A stretch of DNA of 6,652 nt from Gammaproteobacteria bacterium (lineage in GTDB: Bacteria; Pseudomonadota; Gammaproteobacteria; GRL18). The DNA is taken from NCBI GenBank assembly GCA_024511395.1, contig JANELJ010000126.1, forward strand, positions 1 to 6,652. Direction: 5' to 3'. The position numbers and the translations under genes were made by a program. Each line of letters opens with the position of its first letter. The first letter of the stretch is position 1. This document shows positions 1-5,405 of this stretch, in pieces. The notes under the pieces are model-generated. The model worked only from the letters and a program-made list of their open reading frames with translations, was not told the origin of the DNA and made no database searches.

Positions 1-9
1 CTGGTCTGG

Positions 10-56
10 AAATTTGCAAGGTAATAAGGCTTTTTTTACCAAAAACCTGCAAATTT
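10..56. repeat. Long inverted repeat with a T-run in its loop
   Basis: AAATTTGCA at 10-18 is perfectly complementary to TGCAAATTT at 48-56. After a single bulged A (19), GGT at 20-22 pairs with ACC at 45-47, so 12 pairs enclose a loop of 22 nt. The loop contains seven T residues (31-37). It is not a standard terminator, because the T-run is in the loop and not after the stem. It could be a leader structure for a minus-strand gene beginning left of the window, or an operator. The pairing is seen directly; the role is unknown. Confidence 0.5.
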
Positions 57-128
57 AACACCCATAATCAAGCAATATTTCCTTACAAATCAATGTGCTA
101 TGATTTATTCAGGTCGGACTATTTACGT

Positions 129-147
129 ATAAATGAGAATCATTAAA
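129..147. promoter_or_regulatory. Candidate Fur box
   Basis: The core AATGAGAATCATT at 132-144 is an almost perfect 6-1-6 palindrome. Against the Fur 19-mer consensus GATAATGATAATCATTATC the 129-147 stretch matches 13 of 19 positions, with 12 of 13 in the core. It lies downstream of the amidohydrolase pseudogene on the minus strand. If functional, it would control an iron-regulated gene left of the window. A weak minus-strand promoter guess (TTGATT at 93-88, GATTAT at 69-64, 18-bp spacer) lies on that side. The match is visible in the sequence; regulation is inferred. Confidence 0.45.
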
Positions 148-191
148 ATTATACTCCCATCCTGATCAACCAAACCGTAACGGATACGTTT

Positions 192-1345
192 TTATTTTAA
201 ACGCATCTGTGCCAGTTTCACCCAGTAGCTGGCGCCGGTGGGCAGGACGGCGTCATTAAAATTATAATGGGGATTATGCAGGGAAGCACTCTGGCCATTG
301 CCGATGGAAACATAACAGCCCCGGCACTCATTAAGTAAAAAGGAGAAGTCTTCCGAGCCCATACTGGGCGGACTATCGCAGATAATATTATCAGAGCCGA
401 CAGTTTCCTGTGCCGCCAAGGTCGCGTATTCTGTTTCCCGCTTAGTATTAATAGTTGAAGGGTAGCGTTTCTGATAGTCAATATTTACTGTAGCCCCATA
501 AGCCAGACAGATAGATTCTATAATCTGTTTGATCTGGGCAATCACTTTATCCTGGACTTCAGCATGAAAAGTCCGCACAGTTCCGGACAGGTGAGCCGTT
601 TCAGGGATCACATTATAACTGTCTCCGGCATGAATACGGGTTACGGACACCACTACTGAATCCAGGAGGTTAATATTCCGGCTGGTAATATTCTGTAGTG
701 CCTGTATGACATGTCCGGCAATTACAATGGGATCAACGGTATTATGCGGTGCAGCAGCATGACCGCCCTTGCCCTTAATGGTAATATCAAACACGTCATA
801 AGCAGCCATAACCGGCCCGCTGCGTATGGCAAACTGGCCGACCGGCAGTCCAAGCCAGTTATGCATACCATAAATTCCATCAACTGTGTATTTATCAAAA
901 AAACCTTCCTCTACCAGTTTTCTGCCGCCGCCTTCATTTTCTTCTGCCGGTTAAAAGACAAAATATACGTTACCGTTAAAGTCACGATGCTCAGACAGAT
1001 ACTGTACGGCTGCCAGCAGCATGGCAGTAGGCCGTCATGCCCGCAGGCATGCATCATTCCCTAGTGACTTGAGCAATAACTGACATCGTTCTGTTCTTCA
1101 ATAGGCAAAGCATCCAGATCCGCACGCAGGGCTATACTGGCACTGCCCTTACCGGCATTAATGAAAACAATGACACCGGTACCCGCCATACGGGGATAAA
1201 CAGTAACACCAAACTCCCTGAGTTTCTGTTCAACAAAATCCGCGGTTTTTTCCTCACCAAAGGCAATTTCCGGTATGGAATGCAGGTATTGTCGCCATTG
1301 CTGAAACTGTTCCAGATTGTCAGCAAGTTCTGTTATAACGGGCAT
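192..1345 (-). pseudogene. M20D family amidohydrolase (hippurate hydrolase-like), pseudogene
   Basis: The family comprises metal-dependent cytoplasmic hydrolases of N-acyl amino acids (hippurate hydrolase, aminoacylase, IAA-amino acid hydrolase), usually about 390 residues. The whole family length is still readable: RQYLHSIPE near the N-terminus, ALRADLDALPI, then MMHACGHDG, PAEENEGGG, the MHNWLGLPVG segment, GGHAAAPH in the lid domain, MGSEDFSF and HNPHYNFND at the C-terminus. Three lesions break it. A TAG (plus strand 1061-1063) stands just before the metal-binding HACGHDG motif. A 1-nt deletion at about 1029-1030 falls in the histidine codon that should follow GHDG. A TAA (951-953) replaces the expected Gln of FQPAEE. 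I take the ATG at 1345 as the original start because an AAGAGAG sequence lies 7-8 nt upstream; a GTG at 1354 is the alternative. It follows the 1400-1864 gene on the same strand by about 55 nt. Any product would stop at about 95 residues without the catalytic metal site. Confidence 0.9.
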
Positions 1346-1399
1346 GCTTGTCACTCTCTTTTTAATTAATTGGACAAAACCAGAAAAGCTTAATAAATC

Positions 1400-1864
1400 T
1401 CATAATTCCGGTAGCGGTTTATGATGCAGCCTGAGTTTAAGCCTGAACAGCACTTTGACCTTATCCATGCTCTCATACAGCAGATCTTCCAGATTCAGAA
1501 CTATTTTATCCTGCAACGGTTCTTCATCTGTATAGATAATTTCTATATTCTGCCGTTCCAGATAATGGACTTTGTCAATCGACTGCCAGTTAATCGATTT
1601 ATTAAAATTATGAATATTAAAAACAATCAGACCGTCTTTATTAAATACAATTTTATAAACAAACAGGTTGATACCGCCAATCAGAAAAACAAAACTGATA
1701 ATAAAAATAACGCCGGGAAGGAAACTGTACTTATAATTTTTTTTATAATACTGACGTAAAGACTTGCTTATAAAGAAAAAAACCAGTCCAGACAGCAGCA
1801 TAATAGCTACCCATGCTGGAGTATATTCAATAATAAACCGGTCAGGAAATATATGCAGTTCCAT
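1400..1864 (-). CDS. Hypothetical membrane protein, two TM helices and possible PH-like tail
   Basis: I do not recognise this 154-aa protein. Hydrophobic helices lie at about residues 15-34 and 46-69, joined by a short basic loop (KSLRQYYKKNYK), so loop and termini can be oriented by the positive-inside rule with the loop in the cytoplasm. The C-terminal half (about 70-140) is predicted beta-rich and includes INWQSIDKVHYLERQNIEII. That pattern recalls bacterial PH-like domains of small membrane proteins (an 'I.W.DI..V' strand followed by further strands); this is an inference, not a family assignment. The ATG at 1864 has an AGAAG ribosome binding site 4 nt upstream. It is divergent from the 1960-2379 gene and upstream of the amidohydrolase pseudogene, perhaps in one transcript. 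The frame is intact. Confidence 0.7.
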   Translation of the reverse strand: MELHIFPDRFIIEYTPAWVAIMLLSGLVFFFISKSLRQYYKKNYKYSFLPGVIFIISFVFLIGGINLFVYKIVFNKDGLIVFNIHNFNKSINWQSIDKVHYLERQNIEIIYTDEEPLQDKIVLNLEDLLYESMDKVKVLFRLKLRLHHKPLPEL

Positions 1865-1959
1865 GTTCTTCTGGTGTTATTTATAGCTGTAGAATAGTAT
1901 CATAAAATACTTGCCGGACTTAATTTAAAACAACCATTGCCATTAAAGAGGATAGTATT

Positions 1960-2379
1960 TTGCTGGATTTTATATTTTTTCATAAACAGCCCTTACAGCG
2001 CTTTGAAGATTTTCTTAAGAGCAAAGATATTCCTTATGAGCATGATACCGAGTTTCAGGCTTCAGTTGAAGAATCAGGCTATACCATCAGTATTTCTGAT
2101 GACTATGATCTGGATACCATTGAGGAAATTGAAGAATTTTATGATGAAATGATGGATTTAAATGAACAGCTGGTGTCCGATGAAGAAGGCAGTAATGAGA
2201 TAAAAAATGCCGGCATTACGGTTAACCTGGCTGATGGTACCACGGTACTGGCCGATGTAGATCCCAATTTAATTTACAAATTATCGACCGCTTTAAAGCC
2301 TGATGAAATTTTGCAACTGGTCAATGCGATTACAGAAGCTGTTGAGAATCCTGATAAGCGGCCTTTGTGTAAGCGGTAG
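1960..2379 (+). CDS. Hypothetical acidic protein of 139 aa (TTG start)
   Basis: I cannot name a family. The TTG at 1960 is chosen because AGAGGA ends about 7 nt before it; the product then starts MLDFIFFHKQPLQRFEDFLK. Residues 1-70 are strongly acidic, with a run of Glu/Asp around DLDTIEEIEEFYDEMMDL (likely helical). A second part (about 78-130, AGITVNLADGTTVLADVDP then a helix LKPDEILQLVNAITEAVENP) looks like a separate small alpha/beta unit. There is no signal peptide and no membrane segment, so it is probably cytosolic. It is divergent from the membrane-protein gene and convergent with the GAF gene. Codon use looks like that of the other intact genes, and a shorter open frame from 1937 overlapping its 5' end has no comparable composition. 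The two-part composition and intact frame support a real gene. Confidence 0.75.
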   Translation: MLDFIFFHKQPLQRFEDFLKSKDIPYEHDTEFQASVEESGYTISISDDYDLDTIEEIEEFYDEMMDLNEQLVSDEEGSNEIKNAGITVNLADGTTVLADVDPNLIYKLSTALKPDEILQLVNAITEAVENPDKRPLCKR

Positions 2380-2414
2380 TGGGGGCAGGTTTTAGGTTAA
2401 TACTTTGTCGATAA

Positions 2415-2464
2415 GAGGGTTTAGCCCTCCCCGCCTTGCTGTTCATGCTAGGGAGAGGAGTTTT
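2415..2464. terminator. Possible bidirectional terminator between convergent genes
   Basis: GAGGG at 2415-2419 can pair with CCCTC at 2425-2429 (5-nt loop). Alternatively CTCCC at 2427-2431 can pair with GGGAG at 2451-2455, shortly before a TTTT at 2461-2464. The two hairpins share bases and exclude each other. Both stems are short. The position, between the convergent ends of the 139-aa gene and the GAF gene, is what makes termination plausible. Confidence 0.35.
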
Positions 2465-2471
2465 AATTCGG

Positions 2472-3155
2472 CTATGTTGTCTGGATGGAGTTAAACAGAG
2501 CTTTCTGTTTATCTATCAGGATATTAGACGACAAAGTAAAAGCAGTTTGTAATACAAACAGGTTCACCAGTTCTTCATCCTTATCGTTATATTCTCTGAT
2601 CGCTTTATTGATATCCTGAGCATTAATCAGTTGAATGACACCGATAATTTTTTTCTCAAAATCACGGATGGGGACAGTTAGTACCAAGTGGGTGTGATAA
2701 CCGGTTTTTTCATCAAAGGTCCGGGTACCGCTGAAATTAAAAGACTCTTCTTTATAAACATCAGCCACCCGAATGCTTTTTTCCTGCAGCACACTGCAGG
2801 CCACTATCATGGAATTATTCGGTTCACCGTCTTTATACACCTCAATATCCGGGAAATTAATGTCCGGTGCTTTTTTATTAATATTCAGGGTTCGGTTCAT
2901 CACTACTTCAAAGCGAAGGAACTGGTCGTCATGTAATGAATATAAGGTACCTGCATCAGAATGCGTCAGGTCCATTGCCCCTTCAACCACAATTGCCAAC
3001 TGATTCTGCAGATTTATTTCAGTAGATAATCGGGTCGAAATTTGATTAAAAACTTTTGAACTATTAGCAATTTTTTTATGCTTTTTTTTAAAAAAGTCCC
3101 TTGAAAAATTAAAATCCATCCTTACTGTTTGCAAATAAGTATAAAAAATGCTCAA
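2472..3155 (-). CDS. Standalone GAF-domain protein
   Basis: This 227-aa protein is a single GAF domain (about residues 38-213) with a short basic N-terminus (FFKKKHKK). Characteristic pieces are DLTHSDAGTLYSLHDDQFLRFEVV, IRVADVYKEESFNFSGTRTFDEKTGY (the F.DE stretch related to the NKFDE signature) and VPIRDFEKKIIGVIQLINAQD. GAF domains of this subtype usually bind small ligands such as cyclic nucleotides, or gate an attached enzyme, and commonly precede HD-GYP c-di-GMP phosphodiesterase or cyclase domains. Here no output domain follows: after LIDKQKALFNSIQTT comes TAG, close to where an HD-GYP linker (LF.SFI.T) would run on. It may be a true single-domain sensor or a remnant of a longer protein. 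The start is uncertain: the TTG at 3155 has a GGAG about 13 nt upstream, and the ATG at 3119 (residue 13) has AAGG directly against it. It is divergent from the heat shock gene, with a shared 98-nt region. Confidence 0.8.
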   Translation of the reverse strand: MSIFYTYLQTVRMDFNFSRDFFKKKHKKIANSSKVFNQISTRLSTEINLQNQLAIVVEGAMDLTHSDAGTLYSLHDDQFLRFEVVMNRTLNINKKAPDINFPDIEVYKDGEPNNSMIVACSVLQEKSIRVADVYKEESFNFSGTRTFDEKTGYHTHLVLTVPIRDFEKKIIGVIQLINAQDINKAIREYNDKDEELVNLFVLQTAFTLSSNILIDKQKALFNSIQTT

Positions 3156-3224
3156 CGAGGTCTGTTATCTCCATGTGATTGGATTGTTAAATTGATCACT
3201 TTAGTTTTAGACACACGTTACAAA

Positions 3225-3249
3225 CATATTGCTTGTTTATGAGGATATG
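3225..3249 (+). promoter_or_regulatory. Predicted ROSE-like RNA thermometer
   Basis: The ribosome binding site of the small heat shock gene (AGGA, 3242-3245) sits in a hairpin. Pairs are C3225-G3249, A3226-T3248, T3227-A3247, A3228-T3246, T3229-A3245, T3230.G3244, C3232-G3243, T3233-A3242 and T3234.G3241. G3231 is bulged and the loop is GTTTAT (3235-3240). The TTGCT strand opposite AGGA with an unpaired or G-facing G is the hallmark of ROSE (repression of heat shock gene expression) elements, known ahead of small heat shock genes in proteobacteria. The hairpin is weak enough to melt at heat shock temperature. A competing 5-bp stem (AAACA at 3222-3226 with TGTTT at 3234-3238) would leave the site open. 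Pairing is seen; thermosensing is inferred. Confidence 0.6.
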
Positions 3250-3253
3250 AATT

Positions 3254-3793
3254 ATGAATACATTTGATTTTGAACCCTTATTCCGCTCTGCCATTGGTTT
3301 TGACGACCTGTTTTCAAGACTGGATCGTGCCACACGTACAGCCCAAAGCCAACCAAGCTATCCACCTTATAATATAGAACTAATTAATGAAGATAGCTAT
3401 AAAATCACCATGGCAGTCACCGGTTTTGATGAATCTGACCTGAACATACAGACTGAGAATGGGGTACTGACCGTTACTGGCAAGCATTCTGAACAGAACA
3501 AAGATGAAAACCGGCAGTTCCTGCATCATGGCATTGCTGAACGCAATTTTGAACATCGTTTCCAGCTCGCCGACCATGTTAAGGTTACCGGTGCCAGCCT
3601 GGGAAACGGCCTGCTAAATATAGAACTGGTCAGAGAAGTACCTGAAGCCATGAAGCCCCGTACTATTACCATTGGTACCGGCAGAAGCACCACTCAACTG
3701 GAAGATGTTTCTAAAAAAGAGGCTCAGGCTACTGAAACTAAAGAAAATACTGCTGAAAAAGCCAGTGAAGAGCAAACCATAGAAGCCGCTTAA
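3254..3793 (+). CDS. Small heat shock protein, Hsp20/IbpA family
   Basis: This is an ATP-independent cytosolic chaperone that holds unfolding proteins for DnaK/ClpB. The alpha-crystallin domain spans about residues 37-128: it begins YPPYNIELINEDSYKITMAV, has the LNIQTENGVLTVTGKH strand pair, the HHGIAERNFEHRF segment and ends with the signature ASLGNGLLNIEL (114-125). The N-terminal MNTFDFEPLFRSAIGFDDLF is IbpA-like. The I-T-I motif (138-140), which docks neighbouring dimers in oligomers, follows. IbpA is about 137 residues, so this protein carries an extra tail of about 38 residues (142-179) rich in Glu, Lys, Thr and Ala. The ATG at 3254 has GAGGA 8 nt upstream, within a predicted ROSE-like hairpin, suggesting translational heat control. 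I saw no good sigma-32 promoter in the 98 nt upstream. A strong terminator follows, so it appears monocistronic. Confidence 0.95.
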   Translation: MNTFDFEPLFRSAIGFDDLFSRLDRATRTAQSQPSYPPYNIELINEDSYKITMAVTGFDESDLNIQTENGVLTVTGKHSEQNKDENRQFLHHGIAERNFEHRFQLADHVKVTGASLGNGLLNIELVREVPEAMKPRTITIGTGRSTTQLEDVSKKEAQATETKENTAEKASEEQTIEAA

Positions 3794-3822
3794 TACCGAT
3801 TTAAGCACCTCCTTCTTCCTCT

Positions 3823-3878
3823 CTCCCCTGCTCCATTAATTATCTTCCAGCTCGAAGATAGGGGCAGGGGAGTTTTTT
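3823..3878 (+). terminator. Strong intrinsic terminator after the Hsp20 gene
   Basis: CTCCCCTGCTCC at 3823-3834 pairs with GGGGCAGGGGAG at 3861-3872 (12 pairs, one U.G), followed directly by TTTTTT (3873-3878). Inside the loop a second hairpin forms: TATCTTC at 3841-3847 with GAAGATA at 3854-3860, loop CAGCTC. It begins 29 nt after the stop codon of the small heat shock gene. Confidence 0.85.
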
Positions 3879-3895
3879 ATTTTACACTCCCCTGC
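3864..3895. repeat. Second, competing hairpin (third copy of terminator arm)
   Basis: GCAGGGGAGT at 3864-3873 is also exactly complementary to ACTCCCCTGC at 3886-3895 (10 bp, loop 12 nt rich in T). The right arm of the terminator can therefore pair either leftwards (3823-3834) or rightwards. CTCCCCTGC occurs as a direct repeat at 3823-3831 and 3887-3895. Read on the minus strand the second hairpin has an A-rich loop and no T-tract after it. Confidence 0.65.
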
Positions 3896-3897
3896 TT

Positions 3898-3926
3898 TTG
3901 ACATTAACTGCCTGCTGTTTTAGAAT
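3898..3926 (+). promoter_or_regulatory. Sigma-70 promoter for rubredoxin
   Basis: A perfect -35 TTGACA (3898-3903), a 17-bp spacer and a -10 TAGAAT (3921-3926, 5 of 6) point to a strong constitutive promoter. Transcription would start near 3933, giving a leader of about 43 nt before the rubredoxin ATG. The -35 box begins 2 nt after the last arm of the hairpin region. Confidence 0.8.
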
Positions 3927-3975
3927 AACCAAGTAAAATACTAAGAATTTAAATTAATACCAGAAGAGGTTAGTT

Positions 3976-4140
3976 ATGAAAACATGGCGCTGCATGATCT
4001 GCGGATTTATCTATGAAGAAGAAAAAGGTTTACCCGATGAAGGGATTGCTCCAGGCACCGCTTGGGAAGATGTACCGGAAGACTGGTTATGTCCCGACTG
4101 CGGACAGGGTAAAAGTGAATTCCAGATGGTAGAGGTTTAG
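3976..4140 (+). CDS. Rubredoxin
   Basis: This 54-aa protein is a complete rubredoxin, a small cytosolic one-electron carrier with a single iron held by four cysteines. The ligands are visible as C6-M-I-C9-G and C39-P-D-C42-G. The remaining core matches the family: W4, Y13, the G27-T-A-W30-E-D-V-P-E-D-W37 segment and a short C-terminal tail. Length is typical (about 52-55). The ATG at 3976 has AGAAGAGG (3962-3969) 6 nt upstream and a near-consensus promoter at 3898-3926. No rubredoxin reductase or alkane hydroxylase lies next to it, so its partner is unknown here; in gammaproteobacteria it may serve oxygenases, oxidative stress reductases or respiratory enzyme assembly. Its stop is only 8 nt from the stop of the convergent gene at 4149. 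Confidence 0.96.
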   Translation: MKTWRCMICGFIYEEEKGLPDEGIAPGTAWEDVPEDWLCPDCGQGKSEFQMVEV

Positions 4141-4148
4141 CTCCTGGA

Positions 4149-4400
4149 TTAATCCACCAGCCAGCGAACCAGATAATAGAGCATACAGCCTTCAGAAGAT
4201 TTTGAAGGCCCTATCACCTCTGCAGCATAAATTTTTTGTTCTGGTTCATGCCCTTCTATGGTCTCCCCGACCGTATCACACAAGGTCACATTATTGGAAG
4301 GGAAACGTCCCCTTGCTCTGCGTTTAGGTGCAAATACCACTGCATAGTGCTGTTGTGCCGCATTGGCTTCAGGGTGAGGATCTAAAGTATAACCTTTCAT
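4149..4400 (-). CDS. Hypothetical 83-aa protein
   Basis: I do not recognise a named family. The sequence begins MKGYTLDPHPEANAAQQHYAVVFAPKRRARGRF, with a strongly basic patch (PKRRARGRF, about residues 25-33), and ends with a hydrophobic-aromatic strand (CMLYYLVRWLVD). There is no signal peptide or membrane helix, and it is probably a small cytosolic alpha/beta protein; the basic patch could touch nucleic acid, which is only a guess. The ATG at 4400 has AAAGG about 5 nt upstream. It is convergent with rubredoxin (8-nt gap) and divergent from the pseudouridine synthase (63-nt gap). The good ribosome binding site, intact frame and tight packing support a real gene. Confidence 0.75.
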   Translation of the reverse strand: MKGYTLDPHPEANAAQQHYAVVFAPKRRARGRFPSNNVTLCDTVGETIEGHEPEQKIYAAEVIGPSKSSEGCMLYYLVRWLVD

Positions 4401-4443
4401 ATCTACCTTTTATTCCAGACGTGTTATTATTAAGAGTAACAAT

Positions 4444-4449
4444 ATTATA
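4444..4449 (-). promoter_or_regulatory. Candidate -10 box for the 83-aa gene
   Basis: On the minus strand a perfect TATAAT occupies 4449-4444. The likely start of transcription would be near 4437, leaving a leader of about 37 nt to the ATG at 4400. No good -35 is present at 16-18 bp (the 17-bp position reads TGATGT), and that position overlaps the start codon region of the divergent pseudouridine synthase. Confidence 0.4.
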
Positions 4450-4463
4450 CATACTTTTACTAA

Positions 4464-5381
4464 ATGACATCAGCCGATCCGTCCCAGGTCCCACAAAAAT
4501 TTGAAAAACATTTTGAAGTCATCGAACCGGATGGCATGACGGCGATTGAATTATTATCATCGCATACAGACCTGTCCCGACAGAAGCTTAAGCAAATTAT
4601 GCAAAAAGGCGCTGTATGGCTGACTCAGGGGCGCCACGCCGTACACATTCGACGGGCTACACGGAAACTGCAGTTTGGGCAGATTGTCCACCTGTACTAT
4701 GATGAGCAGGTGTTATCCCAGCAACCGCCTGAAGCTAGGTTGATCAGTGACGAGGGTAATTATAGTGTCTGGTTTAAGCCTGTTGGGATGTTGTCACAGG
4801 GCAGCAAATACGGCGATCACACCAGCATCTACCGTTGGGCTGAAGTTCACCTGCAGCCACAGCGCAATGCCTTTCTGGTACATCGCCTGGATCGGGCTAC
4901 CCAAGGGCTTATTCTGCTGGCACACAGCAAAAAAGCCGCCGCTCTGCTGTCAGAAATGTTTAAGGAACGACAGATAAAAAAATATTACCAGGCCATTGTC
5001 AAAGGTGCGCCACAACCACAAACCATAGACAGCGCTCTGGATGACAAACAGGCCATTACCCGTATTTTATCCTCAGAAGCCACTGAGCAGAGTGGTTATA
5101 ATCATCTGACCATTCAGATCCTGACGGGTCGAAAACATCAGATACGACGTCACCTTGCCGGTATTGGTTATCCTGTACTGGGTGACCCCTTGTATAACCT
5201 TTCCGAATCAGTATCTGACACTGCAATAAAAACAATTCCAGAGCTGTATCTTACTGCCACACGTATCAGCTTTATATCTCCCTTTGATGGACAGGAAAAA
5301 GACTATCAACTGAATGAGGAACTTTATCCCGAATATTCAGTTCACACTGCCCGTCCGGATGTTTACCAGAATTTTAACTAG
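4464..5381 (+). CDS. RluA-family RNA pseudouridine synthase
   Basis: The enzyme isomerises uridine to pseudouridine in rRNA or tRNA. An S4-like RNA-binding region occupies about residues 25-80 (LSRQKLKQIMQKGAVWL, RKLQFGQIVHLYYD). The catalytic domain begins with WFKPVGMLSQGSKYGD (103-118). The active-site motif is H140-R-L-D143-R-A-T-Q-G, with D143 the predicted catalytic aspartate. The last core motif, TGRKHQIRRHLAGIGYPVLGDPLY, is at 221-244. At 305 aa it has normal family length. Which uridine it modifies (RluA, RluC, RluD or TruC type) cannot be told from the sequence alone. The ATG at 4464 has no clear ribosome binding site, only AT-rich sequence, so it may be weakly initiated or nearly leaderless. 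The ppnN pseudogene follows 24 nt downstream, suggesting a former operon. Confidence 0.93.
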   Translation: MTSADPSQVPQKFEKHFEVIEPDGMTAIELLSSHTDLSRQKLKQIMQKGAVWLTQGRHAVHIRRATRKLQFGQIVHLYYDEQVLSQQPPEARLISDEGNYSVWFKPVGMLSQGSKYGDHTSIYRWAEVHLQPQRNAFLVHRLDRATQGLILLAHSKKAAALLSEMFKERQIKKYYQAIVKGAPQPQTIDSALDDKQAITRILSSEATEQSGYNHLTIQILTGRKHQIRRHLAGIGYPVLGDPLYNLSESVSDTAIKTIPELYLTATRISFISPFDGQEKDYQLNEELYPEYSVHTARPDVYQNFN

Positions 5382-5405
5382 AACCAGGAATTAACCGAGA
5401 AAACT

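Noticed and set aside
160..200. Terminator for the amidohydrolase pseudogene
   Set aside because: A small imperfect stem (AAAC-GTA/TAC-GTTT) exists, but on the minus strand it is not followed by a T-run.
711..1064. 117-aa open frame on the plus strand
   Set aside because: It lies antisense to the amidohydrolase pseudogene, has no ribosome binding site that stands out and no recognisable protein character.
1421..1759. 112-aa open frame on the plus strand
   Set aside because: It is antisense to the 154-aa membrane protein, which has the better start and coherent membrane segments.
1937..2152. 71-aa open frame starting before the 139-aa gene
   Set aside because: It is a shifted-frame shadow; the in-frame TTG gene has the ribosome binding site at the right distance.
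3156..3253. Sigma-32 promoter for the Hsp20 gene
   Set aside because: I looked for CTTGAA and CCCCAT-like boxes at proper spacing and found none convincing; TTGATC with GTTACA is 19 bp apart and weak.
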